Origin: Russula earlei
Lineage: Eukaryota; Basidiomycota; Agaricomycetes; Russulales; Russulaceae
Assembly: GCA_025769875.1 (NCBI GenBank)
Contig: JAGFNK010000146.1
Span: 1-64,000, forward strand
Direction of reading: 5' to 3'
DNA length: 64,000 nucleotides
Below the pieces are notes generated by a model that saw only the letters and a program-made list of their open reading frames with translations, ran no database searches and was not told where the DNA came from. Within the stretch, counting starts at the first letter, position 1. The number at the start of each line of letters is the position of its first letter. This document shows, one piece after another, positions 45,510-57,483 of the stretch. Made by a program: the position numbers and the translations under genes.

Positions 45510-45582
45510 GATTATGAGACCTGACAGCTACTAATTACATCAACATCCCAAATAAAGCCATTCTCCCCCATGACAAAGCAGA

Positions 45583-48500
45583 ATGAGTACCTCACTGTCA
45601 GTTGCACAGCCTTTGACTATAAAAGGCATAAGTGCTCCCATAGCAGGAGCCACAGGAAAAAATGGAAAAGGCAGAATTCAACAACCCAATGTGCCTACCC
45701 TTGAGGATGGCAAAGTCAAGTATGCTCAGTGGAAAGGAGTGATGGAAGCTATCTTCCTAGCTACAGAACTTTTGGATATAGTAAAAGGAACTGAACAGAA
45801 ACCAAGTGAGATTGTAGACCCCAATGGCACCACAGATTGGATGTCAAGGGACTGCAATGCACGCACCCAAATCTTTATGACAGTCTGAGGGCACCCCCTC
45901 TCCATAATACTTGGATCAGTAACTTCCAAAGAATCTTGTGACATACTTGCAGCATGTTTCCAAGGAATGGGTGAGCACCAGGCTGCCCAACTACTGGGTG
46001 ACCTATTTCTAAAACCCAAAAGTCCTAGCTTTCATGATGATCCTTTCACTCCCAAAGTCAATGCACACTTCCAAATGGATCCTATGTTCCACCCCTGTTG
46101 ACAAACTTAATACCACCTATATATTGAGCCAAATCCTCATTGAAGAGTGGGACATGATCCACAAGTCAGGTGATACTGCTGTGCTCTACTTTTCCAATGC
46201 ATCAAACAAAGGAAAGGGAAAGGATTCAAAAAGAAAAGGGACAAGAAAAAATGTACCCATTGCAACAAGGCAGGACATATTATAACAGAATGTTGGAAAC
46301 TTCATGGGAAGCCAGACAAGAACGTGAAAATTGCAACCTCTGACAATAGTGCACCCAGGATGCCAAAGTCTCAACTACTGCAAATCACTAGCACTGGGGT
46401 TGCCAACACTTTCACTCATGACAATGCTTACTGATTATACCACAGGGATGATACAGTCCCAACCACAATCTGTGTGCTTAAGACTGAGGACCTCCGAGCA
46501 GCTAACCTTAAGGATGGCTGGCTCATGGACTCCAGGGCATTGTGCATCATGACTTTACACCATGAATGGTTCAGCCAATATACCACTTTTCCACACCCCA
46601 CTCAAGTCATCCTTGGAGATAACAGCTCCATCCCTGCAATTGGAGTTGGCCAAGTCCAAGTCCAAATGCACACAAATGGCATGTGGAGCACCACATTGCT
46701 CAGTGATGTCTTGCATGTACCAGACTTAAATGGAAACTTACTATCAGTTTCACACTTAGTGCAGCATGGGGCATCAGTCCATTTTGAAGGGGAAACATGT
46801 GGCATATATGACAGCAACCAACTTGTATGTGAGGGGACCCTACACAGCTCATTATATGCTATGTCCATCAAATCCCCCACGTCTGAGTCCACATGCATAG
46901 CCACGCTGGATGATTTCCCCATGGAAGGCAACCAAATACATGAGGTTTCCCTTGCCACATGCACCACCTCATCCAAGGCCTCCCTAGACCTTTGGCACCA
47001 TTGCCTTGGTCACTTAGACCCTAACACCATAAACTGGATGCTGAAAAAGGGCATGGTCAAAGGAATGGAGATTGTGGGAAAAGGACCCACCTTTGGGAAA
47101 TGTATCCCTTGCCTCAAAGAGAAGCAAACCTGGGATGAAATCTTGAAGACAACTGGCATGCATGCCAATGTTGTGTTAGGCCACTTCTTCTTGGACATTT
47201 GTGGAAAGATGCCCACACAAACCTGCCAAGGTTTTGAGTACTTTATCACCTGGACAGATGATATGTCTCAGAAAGTGTTCATCAGCAGACTAAAGTACAA
47301 GTCCGATGCTCTGGCACACCTCCAGGCATTCACTGCACATGCAGAAGTCAAAAATGGGCAATACCTAAAGATCCTCCACACAGATGGAGGGGGTGAATAT
47401 ACTGGTGAGGAATCTCAAGCATACCTGACAGAAAACGGTATTCAGCTAGAGACTACCACTCCAGACACACCAGAACACAATGACATCACAGAGCACATGA
47501 ACTGGACACTACCTGATAAGGTCTGGGCAATGCTCATCAAAACTGACCTTCCACAGTTGTTCTGGATCGACATGCTTGAGTGTGTGGCCCTCATCTACAA
47601 TGTTACACCAACTTGCACACTTGACAACATGACCCTGGAAGAGGCATAGAACAGGAACAGACCAAATGTGTCCAAACTCTGCATTTTTGGAGCACAAGCT
47701 TTTGTCCACATCCCTAAGGAAAAATATACCAAACTGGAGGCTAGGTCATTGGTGTGTACATTCCTTGGATATGCGCACAAATGGAAAGCCTACAAGCTAG
47801 TCCATCATCCCACCCATTGCATCCTGGAGTCCCATGATGTTGTATTTGATGAAGGGGGCCCCACACCATGCATTGAGCATGTAGCTCTTGAACCCAATGA
47901 TGCAGATGAAAGTGTTGATGACATCAAGGAAGACAATAGTGACTTGGAGGGGACATGAGACACCAAACTTGCACCCACTTCCAAGCTGCAGGGCAATGAG
48001 GAAGACATACCTCCATTGCAATCCATAATTACACAGCATCAGTACACAAGGTGTGATAGTGAAAACACACCTGCACAACCTGCCATCACATGTGATCCAC
48101 ATGCACTACACATATGCCCACATGTGATGACAATCCAAAGTTTGTGCTACCACATCTTATGGACAGTGAAAGTGACAAAATGAACAAGGGAACTTGGCAC
48201 ATATTGACATGGCCACAGATCCAAAGTCCTATGCTGAAGCCATGTCCCATGCTGATGCTGCAGAATGGGAACTTGTGTGCAAAGATGAACAATGCACCTT
48301 TGAAAACATGGGTGTCTTCAAAATTGTTCCATGCTTACAAAACTGAAAAGTGGTGGGCAGCAAATGGGTCTTCAAAATTAAATGAGGCCCAGATGGAAAT
48401 ATCCTGAAATACAAAGTGTGCCTTGTTGCACAAGGCTTCACACAAATTGAAGGTATTGACTTCAATGAGACATTCACACTTGTAGCCAAAATGGCATCCC

Positions 48501-49730
48501 TGCACACAATCCTTGCCCTTGCCACAGAACATGATCTAGAAGTGCACCAGATGGATGTCAAATCAGCCTACCTAAATGGTGAACTGGAAGATGAAATATA
48601 CATGGAACCACCCCCTGGATTCCATGTACCCGATGGTATGGCACTATGCCTGCTGAAGGCTGTATATGGCATGAAGCAAGGAGGGCGTGTTTGGTACAAA
48701 AATATCAAAGCCATGCTCACCCATATGGGGTACACCCACACAGATGTGGACCATGTGGTTTTCATCCAAAAGACCCTGGGAACTTCTCATTCATAGCCCT
48801 CTATGTCAACAACATCACTATGGCTTCTGAAAATCTAACTGTAATCAAGTCAGACAAAAAGGAACTGAAAAAACACTATAAAATGACTGACCTAGGAAGC
48901 ATCACATGGATCCTAGGCATCCATATCACATGCGATCACCAGGAAGGCTGGATCATGCTCTCCCAAGAAAAATATGTTGAGGAAATATTGGAGCACTTTG
49001 GGAAGGTGAACACCAAACCCATCAGCACCCTGACCCTCGCAAATGAGCACCTTTTATAGGTGCACTCACCCAAGGTGGACATTAAGTCCTATCAATGCAT
49101 GATCAGTGCAGTAATGTACCTCATGCTGGGGACATGACCTGACCTCACATATACTGTTGCCACACTCGGATGACATGCTGCTTGCCCAGGAAATGAGCAC
49201 CATCATGCACTTGAGCATGTGATCTGGTATATCTGGGGAATGAGTGACCACTGCCTCATTTTCCAACACGGACATGATACCCAGTTGACCTTGACTGGAT
49301 ACACTGACACAGTCTGGGCCAGTAACATGAACAACAGGAAGTTGACCTCTGGTTTTGTCTTTGTGTTGGCAGAAGAGGCCATAAGCTGGAGCTCTGAGAA
49401 ACAAACATCAGTGGCCCTTTTGAGAATGGAGGCAGAGTACATCATGGCCACACATGCAGCAAAAGAAGCTGTATGGCTGAGATGGTTACTCACTGAACTG
49501 GGCCAAGGCCCTTATCTCCCCACCACACTCCATGTCAATAACTGATCTGCCATAGCCATCACCAAGTACCCAGAGTTCCATTATTGCACCAAGCATATTG
49601 AGGTGTAACATCACTTCCTGCACCAAAAAATCAATGCACAAGAGATCAATCTTGCATACACCCCAACTGAGAATCAGGTTGCTGATGTCTTTACAAAGGG
49701 ACTCAGCAGGGAGAAACACTGAGCATTTCA
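45583..49730 (+). pseudogene. copia-2 polyprotein relic
   Basis: Order: Gag fragment (from ATG 45583), zinc knuckle CTHCNKAGHIITEC near 46,247, protease region (WLMDSRALC near 46,523, with the catalytic DSG changed to DSR), integrase HHCC (WHHCLGHLD...CIPCLKEK) and core (ITWTDD, LHTDGGGEY, HNDITEHMNW) at 46,990-47,510, RT at 48,416-49,060 and RNase H at 49,219-49,730 (DVFTKGL). The RT catalytic box reads YVNN (near 48,806) instead of YVDD. Many changes against copia-1 are Arg to His, Trp or Gln, as expected when CpG mutates to TpG or CpA. Stops occur, for example, at 45,886 and 47,647. Confidence 0.9.
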
Positions 49731-49775
49731 TGAAGGAAATGGGAGTAAATGCACACCACCAGGGCTGAGGGGGCA

Positions 49776-50515
49776 TGTTGGATGTGCAGCCAACTGGTGG
49801 CATGTGTACAGACAAAGCCAGACTGTATGTGTAAATATTCGAATACTTGTCATTTGATTTTTCCCTCACAAGACTGGGGTCAGTAGACCACCCCTTTTAC
49901 CGATCTCCCTAAAATCTAATACTGTACATAGTAACAATCTTTTTAGCTTAGCTTACTAACTAAGGCCCCTTTTACCAACTGAGAATTCCTGAATCTTGAA
50001 CTTGAACTTGGATTTTGGGATTTTCCAGGAGTGACAGGAGTGACAGGGGTGATGTAAGTGATATGATGTATATAATAAATTAATATGCATTTTTTCTGTT
50101 GTCATTTGCATATTTGCATATATGGGGTTACACATGATGTGTCAGCATCAAACTTGGAGTCAAGCAGTCTGACTTGAGCTCAACATCTGGGTGCTTGCAG
50201 CCCCATTTTCACCAGAGCTGCACATACAAAATTTGCACAAAGATGTGCACCCACACATTGGTGACACATATTCTGCCTTAATTACATGCTTGCAATACCC
50301 CACTTGGAAGGAGTGGAAGGAAGGGTTAGAAAAATATTTTACATATCACATGTAAACCCAGCAAATCACACTGAAAAATAACTCATATTTGAAATAGACT
50401 CATACTGGCTGAAATCCAAGTTCAAGTTCAAGATTCAAGAATTCTCAGTTGGTAAAAGGGGCCTAATACAGTCTTTCATACACAAGACTGAGTAACAATC
50501 CTTTTAGCTTCAACA
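49776..50515 (+). repeat. 3' LTR of copia-2, split by a MITE
   Basis: LTR sequence runs 49776-49963 and resumes at 50464-50515. Without the 500-bp MITE and its 3-bp duplication it is about 237 bp. It differs from the 5' LTR at many sites, so the insertion is old. Confidence 0.9.
49964..50463. mobile_element. MITE of PIF/Harbinger type, 500 bp
   Basis: Terminal inverted repeats of about 50 bp with one mismatch begin GGCCCCTTTTACCAACTGAG. The 3-bp duplication taa lies at 49961-49963 and 50464-50466. A 3-bp TAA/TTA target and ends starting GGCC/GGGC are typical of PIF/Harbinger MITEs. It has no coding capacity. A second copy begins at 58325. Confidence 0.88.
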
Positions 50516-50520
50516 TATCG

Positions 50521-50944
50521 ACTCATCTGTATTGACTTGTCCCCCCATCCCCCATCTCCTATTCATGTGTACTCTCACCTCAACATTCTCCCCTAGGCAA
50601 GGGGCATCACCAGCTCGTCTTTGACTTTCTCACCATTCCAGGCCTCCAATCTCAATCTCTATGCTGTCTTCTCCCCTCACTGCATCCCTTTCCCCTTGAC
50701 CCACTTGAGCTCCCTTGCCACCTGGACATGCTGGCTGCCATGTCGCACATTCTCTATGACAGCGCACCTTCAGAATAATGACCTGTTTAACTATACATCA
50801 GGGTGATGGATATAAGTCTCATACCTGTGATTCTATGGGGTATATTGTCTCACCTGTAGTACAACATTTCAGTATCAATGATGCCCTTTGCCATGCAGAG
50901 TGCAGGCGCGTCTTCAATGTTGATGGGCTCCATCAGCCAGAGTT
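50521..50944. other. Unassigned AT-rich stretch between copia-2 and MULE copy 2
   Basis: No gene or known repeat recognised. It begins directly after the target duplication of copia-2 and ends where similarity to the MULE terminal repeat starts. Confidence 0.4.
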
Positions 50945-53697
50945 GCATTCTTTTTGTGATGGGTTGAGTTACCATAAAAGGCGATTGTGTTGGCAAGAGA
51001 ATTGGTGCATCAATTATGCATTTAAATGTTGCCAAATCATTTTCTCAATTACATATTCAATGACTTATTTATTAGCTATTAGACAAATAAATTAAATTGA
51101 TACAAAAAAAGATTTTGTATTGTAAGGAACAGCAACAGTTGAGGCTGTTAGAGGCAGCAGTGTGAGTCCGAAGGGACCTGGTGCAAGGGAGGCGGTGGCA
51201 TCAGAGGGAGGGGGGTTCCAAGGGAGGGATGACAGTTCCCTGAGGGCACGCATGCATGTATTTGCGGCAGCAGATGTTGCATTGGGCTTGGTGCACTTGC
51301 CTGACTGTTCGCCCCTGGCATATGGATCATCATGAACATGGTGGCGCTTTCCCTTAGCAATGCTGATGCTTTGCACTGTCAATCCCCATGCTTGAGGAGA
51401 CTGGTCCATTGTTTTCGGCCCCGTTTGAGTTTGACACCCATACACTTGGCTGTCTCCATCCACATTTTCTGATTGGGCACTGATCACTTCCTTATCAGGC
51501 AAGACCTTGGAGCCCTGAATTAAATTGATTGCAGCTGCCAAACTGTAGTTTGGTGGCCTGTATGGCCTCAACTGATCTCTGCTATTTGATTAGCATTTTC
51601 AAGCCTAGATGTGAGATTCGCATGATAATGATATGATCTCCTGTGAGAGAGATACTAGGCTCTCCCTTGGTGTGGATGAAGAAGATGATGGGGATGGGGG
51701 GTCAGGTGATTTATTTGCACTTTTCTTTTGTGTGCTCCCCTCAGGACAGAGGTAGGGAAAGTGGATGTAGATTGCTGCAATGTGTTTGCAGAATCTAATC
51801 TGGGGATAATCTGTGCAATCACAAGTTGACTTCATCAGATCAATTGAGTAAAATGTGCTGGAACAGGATTGTGAAGTGATGTGAAAGCAGATCTCATTGA
51901 ATTGCAAGATTGAATCTTGTGAGATGCTCTTGGCATGGGTGAAAATTACATATTGCCTGTCAGCCACCAGGTCCCAACCATCGAGCCTGACGTTCTGCCA
52001 TTTGTGCCTGTTTTGGTAATATGGCACCATGCGATGCACTAGAACAAATAATATTTGATCGATTCTGCCAATTGCACTTGCCATCAAGCCAATGTGATTT
52101 GAGGACATGATGATATCTAAAAAGATTGAGTCATCTTATCTTTAGATTGGGAGGATCACATATGCTTTGATCAACATGTTGGTGTCCCCTTCCTCAAAGA
52201 TATGGTGATTTTTCCGGTAAACCATGGACCACATATGCACCACAGGCATCCATTGAGACCCAAGATAGTTCACAAAAGATTCTGGAACCTGAGGATCAGT
52301 GGAGATCTCCTCCCAGATTTGTAGAAAGTTGGCCTGATCATCTGTATGTACCCATCTCTTGATCTTATCCCACAGATCAGGAAAATCGTTAGCATTGAAG
52401 TGTGATCGCATTGCACACAACACGTGCCACTTGCAAAGCCATATCTGACTTCCCAGATAGGCAATCTTGAGGGCAGGCAATCTGTGTGGCATCATGATCT
52501 GTCATGATAATAGACAGCCAGATAGCCTGACTGGCATCCCTGACCCAATGGACAAAAAAGGATATTGTGTCCTTTGTTCCATTGGATGCCAGCATCTAGG
52601 CAACAGGCACACCTATCTGGAAAAGGTAAGCATGCTAAATTGACATTTAGTAAATATTACTGCACCATGTCCCCAGTGATCCCACACAATCATGGTAAAT
52701 AATAAGAAGTCCTGGATATTGAGTAATATTATGAGTTGCATCAATACTGATGAAGCCGTTCCCAAGGCAGCAGAATGCCTCCATTTGGAAAGGGGTCTGG
52801 ATGCATAATAATTGAGATGGGGCACTGTGCAGCCTGTCTTTGTAAAAAACACTTGTTTTTCATCTGTAAATCTGTCCAACCAGAGCCTGGTGGAGATAGC
52901 ATCCTCTGGATGCAGCCTGATAATCTCATCTTCCATCATTTCCTGGGCCATGCGGCTTACATCCCAGAGCGAGATGAATCGGTCTTGGCTGCCATCAGGG
53001 CGATGAATCATGAATATTGTGTACCTTTCCATTATTAAGTTAGCAAATTAAAATAAAATAAATTCAATACAGGCACTTACTATTTCCTGTGGATCAACCT
53101 TCTTTGATAGCATGAATTTAATTTTATCACTGCACTATGCGTGACATTCGTGTATAAGTGAGATTAGCAATTCCAATTTCATGGGAATGCTCGCTTGCAT
53201 ATTGTCCAAGAATGGATAGGTGCATCTGCATAAGACTTGATGACTATTTCGGCAACAGCAACCCATCATCTTGATCTTGGATCTCCATGTGCAATCCAGG
53301 TGCTTCTTTACATAACTCAAAACTCCCCTGGATAGTTGGCGGGAGCAGACTGAAAACCTTCTTTGTCCATCCCTGCCCATGCTCAGTGCTGGATGTAATC
53401 AATTCAATTGAGTGAGCCAATTCTTCTTGCTGGTGCCATGCAGTCGAAATTGGCTGCTGTCGGCCATTCCATGGGGTATCTGCTGTGCTCCCAGTCATAA
53501 TTGAGTCCTCCCCTCTTTCCAGAATTGGCAGTGATCTGAAAACATTGTGTCACAAAAGGGGCACTCAGGCTGGAATGGGTGGATGATGTGGATGGCGCAC
53601 CAATCAATTGGAAATGAGATAGCATTTCTTTTTTGTTTTTGGTAGGGGAAAATGGTAAGGAGTTATCTTATTATTAACACACTTATATAACTAGATT
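50945..53697 (-). mobile_element. Mutator-like (MULE) element, copy 2, lacking its 5' terminal repeat
   Basis: Aligned with copy 1, this minus-strand copy carries the same protein segments and the 3' terminal region (gatgggttgagttaccataaaaggcg near 50,956). It stops at about 53,697 inside the 5' leader, so the outer 70-100 bp of the 5' terminal repeat are gone. Beyond that point the DNA becomes GC-rich. It has none of the three insertions found in copy 1, so it serves as the empty-site reference. Confidence 0.78.
51092..53625 (-). pseudogene. MULE transposase with SWIM zinc finger (relic, copy 2)
   Basis: On the minus strand it reads: N-terminal GGLNYDWEHSRYPMEWPTAANFD (about 53,500); DGSQDRFISLWDVSRMAQEMMEDEIIRLHPEDAISTRLWLDRFTDE (53,000-52,870); WMLASNGTKDTISFFVHWVRDASQ and IIMTDHDA (52,595-52,490); DLWDKIKRWVHTDDQANFLQIWEEI (52,380-52,310); DGWDLVADRQYVIFTHAKSISQDSILQFNEICFHI (51,990-51,870); the SWIM finger CDCTDYPQIRFCKHIAAIYIHFPYLCPE (51,825-51,745); and a tail ATASLAPGPFGL (51,195). 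The residue after TD in TDHDA is changed relative to TDCDA of copy 1. Frames are broken several times, but less often than in copy 1. Confidence 0.8.
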
Positions 53698-54624
53698 ATG
53701 TGGCAACATGCCCCTCGCACCTGTGACGAATGCCCCTTGCGCCATGTACTCTGCTCGCAATGTACTTCCTATCGAGATGGCCTTTCACCGCAGCTTGATC
53801 CGCCCTGACTAGAAGTGAACGACAGAATTGCTGTCTCAGTGGAGTTGACATTGATTGCACTCTAGTGCAAGAACGGCGCCGGCACTCGTGGAATAAGGAC
53901 CTGACCGAGCGAGATCGTACTCGTGGCCGCAGACTCGTTGCCGTAATCAAGTTGTCATCATTGCAGGGGCCCCGAGTAGCCATCGTCGTCGTTTTCACCA
54001 AGTAAAGGAGCGAGGATCCGTCGTGACATGGTTAGCAGGGCAGGAAGTAGAGGAGATGGAGCGGCGGGTGCCGTGCGTCGTGCGTCGTCTTAAATGGTCG
54101 AGAGCGGGGCGAAAGGGAGGCCGGTCGGTTGCGCCAGAGAATCTTCTCTCACGAAGGGGACGGGACGCATTGAAGTCACCGGACGAAGGGGCGAGGACCT
54201 GTGAAGGAATGGTCCGTGAAGAGGAGAGGAGGAATGCACGCTTGAGGGAATCTGTGCGTCGTGCCGCCAAGGTCGCGGTCGTCTAGGTCGTGGCCATGTC
54301 TTCATCGTTGTGGCAGTGGTCGTGCTCTCGTCGTTATCAGGGTGGTCGTGGCCGTGTCGTCGTCTGCGTAGTCACCGTGGAAAGGAGGCTGGACCTGAAG
54401 GGACATTGTTAAGAAGATAAGAAATACCGGAGAGGGGGGTGGTTGGAAAGCGGTTGTCTCGTGGAAAAGGTACGGTCGTCACCCGAAAGGACATGGTAGC
54501 GCGGCGTATAATCGCCTTCATCGTTTTAGTCATCCAGGGTAGGAATGAGGAAGGCGAAAACCGGGGGAAGAGTGGCCACGTCGTCATTTTCGAGGAAGGG
54601 GGGCGGTAGGAACAGAAAGAACCG
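53698..54624. other. GC-rich stretch after the MULE junction
   Basis: Sharp change to CpG-rich DNA. Several overlapping open frames on both strands (rich in Arg, Ser and Gly) but no conserved motif or coherent gene model. Repeats of a cgtcgt/gtggtcg type occur at 54,290-54,360. Confidence 0.45.
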
Positions 54625-55113
54625 TCACGGTCGCCATCGTCGTATCACTGAAGGGTGTAGACAAAGCTGAAGTCTCTGCTCACGGATCTTGATGCATTGG
54701 TGTTGCGGCCCCGATTGTGAGAATGGGCTCGTAGGCAACCTACACTCCACCCCTGTGTCGGATTCCACCCCTCCCATCGAGTTGCGGTGTCGCTTATGGG
54801 ATGAAGGGGCCATAACCTCAAAAGGAGCCCCATCCAACTGATCAAAGTCATCATTGGAATTGGAACTATCCATGGGTTCAGGGTTGCATTTGGGATTGGC
54901 CTGACAGTGAGTAGCTTGCACAGTCGGCTCTCCACCAGTGGTGTTCGCGTCACAATGTTTTTGAAGTGCGATTTGCTGTTGCCTGAGCACTGGCCGAGCA
55001 ACGTTGTCCTTGTCAGCAAGCTTAGCTGTGAAGTTTCCGTTTCCGTGGTCCGGGTGGAGTTGTAGGTGGTGGAGAGTGGCATGGTTGCGATGCCTCAGTG
55101 AGAGAGAAGTTGA
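54625..55113 (-). other. Unrecognised minus-strand open frame
   Basis: Open for about 160 codons after an in-frame TGA. It reads NHATLHHLQLHPDHGNGNF, then LRQQQIALQKHCDAN, DSSNSNDDFDQLDGAPFEVM and SHKRHRN, ending in WRP. Amino acid use is protein-like and Gln/Asn/Asp-rich, with no stop for its length, but there is no upstream exon with a clear start and I know no family. It may be the end of a gene or a pseudogene. Confidence 0.35.
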
Positions 55114-55846
55114 TCACTCACAAGCTCCCGAGTTTACTCGCCCGCCTTTGGCTGACTCTAATCATGGTCCAACCCGTCTAACCCGCAAGGTGACCCGTTG
55201 CAGATCACTAACATCGGCGAGTGCATGAAGACCATCAATTCCTTAGGTGGCACCTAAGGAGGGTTGACAAAGTCAGATCTGCCCCTGCTGAGCCCAATCG
55301 CATACAATGCATATTCATCAATACAATATTGTTTCAGACGAAGATGGAAAGGCTGTGCTGAGCTAATCACCCGCAAGGCACGAACGACGAATGATGCGAT
55401 CACCTCGCTCGTTGATGATAGAATTTGACTGTGACTGATAGAGCTCAGAGTATCCCACCCATGATCATAACATGAAGAACCGTGATCGTGGCGATGGTAT
55501 TATGGTATTCTTATCACCCGTCCAAGTCGCGCTGCCACAAGGGTCGACTCGTGACTGACGAGTTGACGTTTATGACACCCTTCGCTCTCACACACACGTC
55601 GCAAACCGGCGAGCGCCACGCTTTCTATCACCTTCGTTTTTGCGCCGTGTTCCGACCAAGGAAGTCATCAGCGCTCGTCTGATCAGCTGTATCGGGCTGT
55701 ACGATGATGAGTCAGTTTCCGTTCATTCACTTGTAAATGGGCCTGTTCAGCACCGGTAGGCACCCCCTCCCCCCACTTAAGCTCAGACATTCAGTCTCTG
55801 GACGCTCGAGCTGTGCCCCATCCATTCGCTGCAATTCACTAAGAAC
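55114..55846. other. Upstream region of the DUF6534 gene
   Basis: No coding feature supported. The 60 bases before 55,847 are C/T-rich (cccccttcccc... and tcattcag), consistent with a promoter and leader. Confidence 0.4.
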
Positions 55847-57483
55847 ATGTCAGCTCCTCCCCCTCCTCCTGCTGCCATCCCAGGCATTGCCGAGTTGTGA
55901 GTGCTGTCATCTCTGACTGCCGTCCTCATATAGAAGAAGCCCACCAAATCTTTTAGTGCCGCGCCTGCTGTGCGTATGGTTGTTCAGTTGACCCATACTT
56001 GTCATCTTTATTTATGGCAACCCCCTAATCAGCTTTTCGGGGTCGTTTGGAATTGGACCTTGTATGGGGTGTTGGTAGTCCAATACTGTACGATCAACAT
56101 CACCTACTACTCAATATCCCCGTTCGCTAATCGGGCCATCTAGATGTGTATAGTTACAACTTCCCAAAGGACCGGAAATCGGTCAAACTATTAGGCATGC
56201 AGTTTCTTTCCATGTCAACTAGCTTCCCCAATGACCGATCCTACAGTACACGCCATATTTTTGACGGAGACAGCACAAACTATTCTTAGCGGCGTGGACC
56301 TGTACTACAGATTCGCCTCCGGCTTTGGCAGTATACAACACTTGACCGATCCATACTTGTCCACTTTCGTTGGGCCGATTATCGGGGCCGTAGTTTCTGT
56401 GACCGTTCAATACTTTTTCGCTTATCGAGTCTGGGTGCTTAGCAACAAGAAGTCCTGGTGGCTATGCCTCTTTATCTGTATTGTCCGTCGCACGAAACCC
56501 TTATCATATTGCCACCTAATGTTTCGTTTTTTTTTTTCACAGTTCTCAACTGTCGAAGCAACAGCGGCATTTACTGGAGGCGTCTATGTAGGCCCTGTTC
56601 TTTTCACTCTATTTCTTTCATCCGGCTCACAGAAGCAGACACACGTACACCAGAGGTTTATCTGGGGCAGAACACTGAAAGTCCTTGTCTATGTGAGGCT
56701 ACAACGATAACGGCTTCCTCCTACTTAATGTAACCCTCTCAGACCTGGCTCATTGGAAACGCCGTGGCCGATGTATTGATTACTGCGGCAATGCTCTATT
56801 ATGTATGTAACAGCCTTGCACGCACGTCAGAGAGGATGTGGACTAATCGTATTGTTTTGCGCCCCTAGTTGACCATTCGCCCTGATAGAGCTGTAGCCTA
56901 CTCTAACCATGCGTTATCGAAAATCGTGCGATTGACCATCGAAACCAACGTATTGACCAGTGTGTGCGCTCTCACATCTCGTTGCGCCCATGTCCCAACG
57001 CTCGTTTAGCTACTACTGGGCTCGTGTCATTGCTTTTGCTCTCCATATTTCCTGTGCGTGAATTTGAACCCAATCTTCCTTCGACTGATTCACCCTATCC
57101 TCAAACCGTAGAATAAGATCTGGTACACCTGCCCGTGAGTTTAGATTGACTGCCAAATGCATTTCACGATCTGATTATTGTTTCGCAGAACTGCCATCCT
57201 TGGAAAACTGTATGACCAACCTTCTTTCATAGAATATCGTTGATAATTGGAATGTTGGCACAGATACTCCAACACACTCCTTGTCTCTCTCAACAATCGC
57301 ATCTCGATCCGCGAGGGGCCGACGGCGAGGGAGACGTTACCAACGTCTCAGAGCACAACGGACCGCTCCTCGAGAATTCACTCTGGTATAATGCATGTGG
57401 ACATAGAAAATTTTCCAAATGCTTTCAAAGGCTCGACGGAGTCGAGCCGGGACGAAGGTCGGGAAAAGATTCTCGGTGTGTAG
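55847..57483 (+). CDS. DUF6534-type integral membrane protein
   Basis: Exons 55847-55896, 55957-55969, 56033-56087, 56144-56194, 56247-56482, 56543-56587, 56633-56692, 56743-56802, 56869-56959, 57010-57053, 57112-57134, 57189-57209 and 57264-57483 join in frame to 322 residues. The pattern is that of the large Agaricomycete DUF6534 family: LFGVVWNWTLYGVLVVQY (TM1), YNFPKDRKSVKLLV, AIFLTETAQTILSGVDLYY (TM2), GSIQHLTDP, FVGPIIGAVVSVTVQYFFAYRVWVLS (TM3), KSWWLCLFIC (TM4), TWLIGNAVADVLITAAMLYY (TM5), RLTIETNVLTTTTGLVSLLLLSIFP (TM6), WYTCPTAILGKLYSNTLLVSLNNR (TM7 and the typical N-N-R end), and a soluble tail. The function of the family is unknown; a receptor-like topology is only inferred. Exon 7 is the weakest call. 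The intron at 56195-56246 has a GC donor. Confidence 0.85.

Larger units (their letters stand above)
45261..50515 (+). mobile_element. Ty1/copia LTR retrotransposon, decayed (copia-2)
   Basis: 5' LTR 45261-45509, PBS GATTATGAGACC at 45510-45521, polyprotein relic, polypurine tract ctgagggggca ending at 49775, and 3' LTR 49776-50515, which carries a MITE. Flanking duplications are tattg (45256-45260) and tatcg (50516-50520), one transition apart. Protein fragments are closely related to copia-1, but stops and frameshifts are common and CpG is almost absent. Confidence 0.9.
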
